Shown in pieces: positions 6,488-6,731 of a stretch of DNA of 6,731 bases (within the stretch, counting starts at the first letter, position 1; the number at the start of each line of letters is the position of its first letter). The stretch is from assembly GCA_938022295.1 (NCBI GenBank), contig CALIDR010000035.1, positions 1 to 6,731 of the forward strand, written 5' to 3'. The translations under genes and the position numbers were made by a program. This stretch comes from an uncultured Burkholderiaceae bacterium. Its GTDB lineage: Bacteria > Pseudomonadota > Gammaproteobacteria > Burkholderiales > Burkholderiaceae_C. Under the pieces are notes generated by a model. The model was given only the letters and a program-made list of their open reading frames with translations, was not told where the DNA came from and did not search any database.

Positions 6488-6731
6488 ATCGGCAGTGCGA
6501 CGGGCCCGATTGCCATGACCGTTCATGGGCGACGTTCGGTGGCTTGCCTCGCCTCGTTTGGCTGGTGACTGCGCGGATGTGTTGTCCGGCAACGGCCCTC
6601 TGCCGACATTGACCGTTCGCTTTGAGTGGCCTGCGTAGGTTGGCGCGGCAAAGCGCCGTGCGCGCGGGCGGCGGCGCTTCACCTCGGCGGCCAGCGCTGC
6701 GCGCTGGCTGCCCTGCGCTACTCGCGCCCGT
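6460..6731. other. Intergenic region upstream of the repressor, no gene recognised
   Basis: I see no convincing coding sequence on either strand here. The minus-strand frame continuing the repressor upstream, to about 6682, gives Arg-rich sequence unlike any domain. Besides the promoter, the region holds a small inverted repeat CCATGA-CCGT-TCATGG (6513-6528). It also holds two copies of TGACCGTTC (6516-6524 and 6610-6618) and two stronger hairpins near the right edge. Base composition is somewhat less GC-rich between about 6480 and 6640 than in the genes. A gene beyond the right edge may begin or end just outside. Confidence 0.6.
6651..6708. repeat. Two adjacent GC-rich inverted repeats (hairpins)
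   Basis: The first hairpin has perfect 8-bp arms AAGCGCCG (6651-6658) and CGGCGCTT (6672-6679) around 13 bases. The second has perfect 8-bp arms GCCAGCGC (6690-6697) and GCGCTGGC (6701-6708) around TGC. Read on the minus strand, the first is followed by only TTT, so it could be a weak terminator for a gene beyond the right edge. Alternatively the pair could belong to a dispersed intergenic repeat. The sequence shows the pairing; the function is inference. Confidence 0.5.

Noticed and set aside
6431..6682. An N-terminal extension of the repressor upstream of GTG 6430, including ATG 6526
   Set aside because: It would place the promoter and operator inside the coding region, and the added residues are Arg-rich with no resemblance to TetR N-termini.
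1..6731. CRISPR arrays, tRNA or rRNA genes, insertion sequences, phage genes or a defence system
   Set aside because: No spaced direct repeats, RNA-gene motifs, transposase-like proteins or terminal inverted repeats were seen; the coding content is fully explained by an efflux locus.

Overview
The window is a very GC-rich stretch in which all recognisable genes lie on the minus strand, so they read from right to left. The strong G/C preference at third codon positions, the protein sequences, and a protein-isoaspartate-methyltransferase-like gene directly upstream of a tolC-type gene suggest a betaproteobacterium, probably Burkholderiales. That placement is an inference from family resemblance, not from a search.

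In transcription order: (1) about 300 bp at the right edge (6431-6731) holds no convincing gene. It contains hairpin-forming inverted repeats at its far end and, next to the first gene, a sigma70-type promoter overlapped by a palindromic operator. (2) A TetR/AcrR-family repressor (6430-5756). (3) A periplasmic adaptor (membrane fusion) protein (5759-4605), whose GTG start overlaps the repressor stop by 4 bp. (4) A complete 1047-residue RND inner-membrane transporter of the HAE-1 (drug efflux) type (4592-1449), 12 bp further on. (5) After a gap of about 40 bp containing a perfect TATAAT hexamer, a SAM-dependent methyltransferase of the protein-L-isoaspartate O-methyltransferase family (1407-742). 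(6) After 42 bp with a good ribosome binding site, the N-terminal 233 residues of a TolC-family outer-membrane channel (699 to the left edge, continuing outside).

Together, genes 2-4 and 6 encode a repressor plus all three parts of a tripartite efflux pump: adaptor, proton-driven transporter and outer-membrane channel. The likely logic is that the TetR protein represses its own promoter and so the whole repressor-adaptor-transporter operon until an inducing compound binds. The methyltransferase and channel genes may also be transcribed separately from the TATAAT-containing gap. That would fit a housekeeping TolC shared by several pumps.

I did not find a previously undescribed system. This is a recognisable RND efflux locus. 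The points most worth a second look are the compound operator, the methyltransferase lacking the usual isoaspartate-methyltransferase substrate motif, a Cys/His cluster in the repressor, and the hairpin-rich right edge. The many long open frames on the plus strand and in a second minus frame are by-products of the high GC content.
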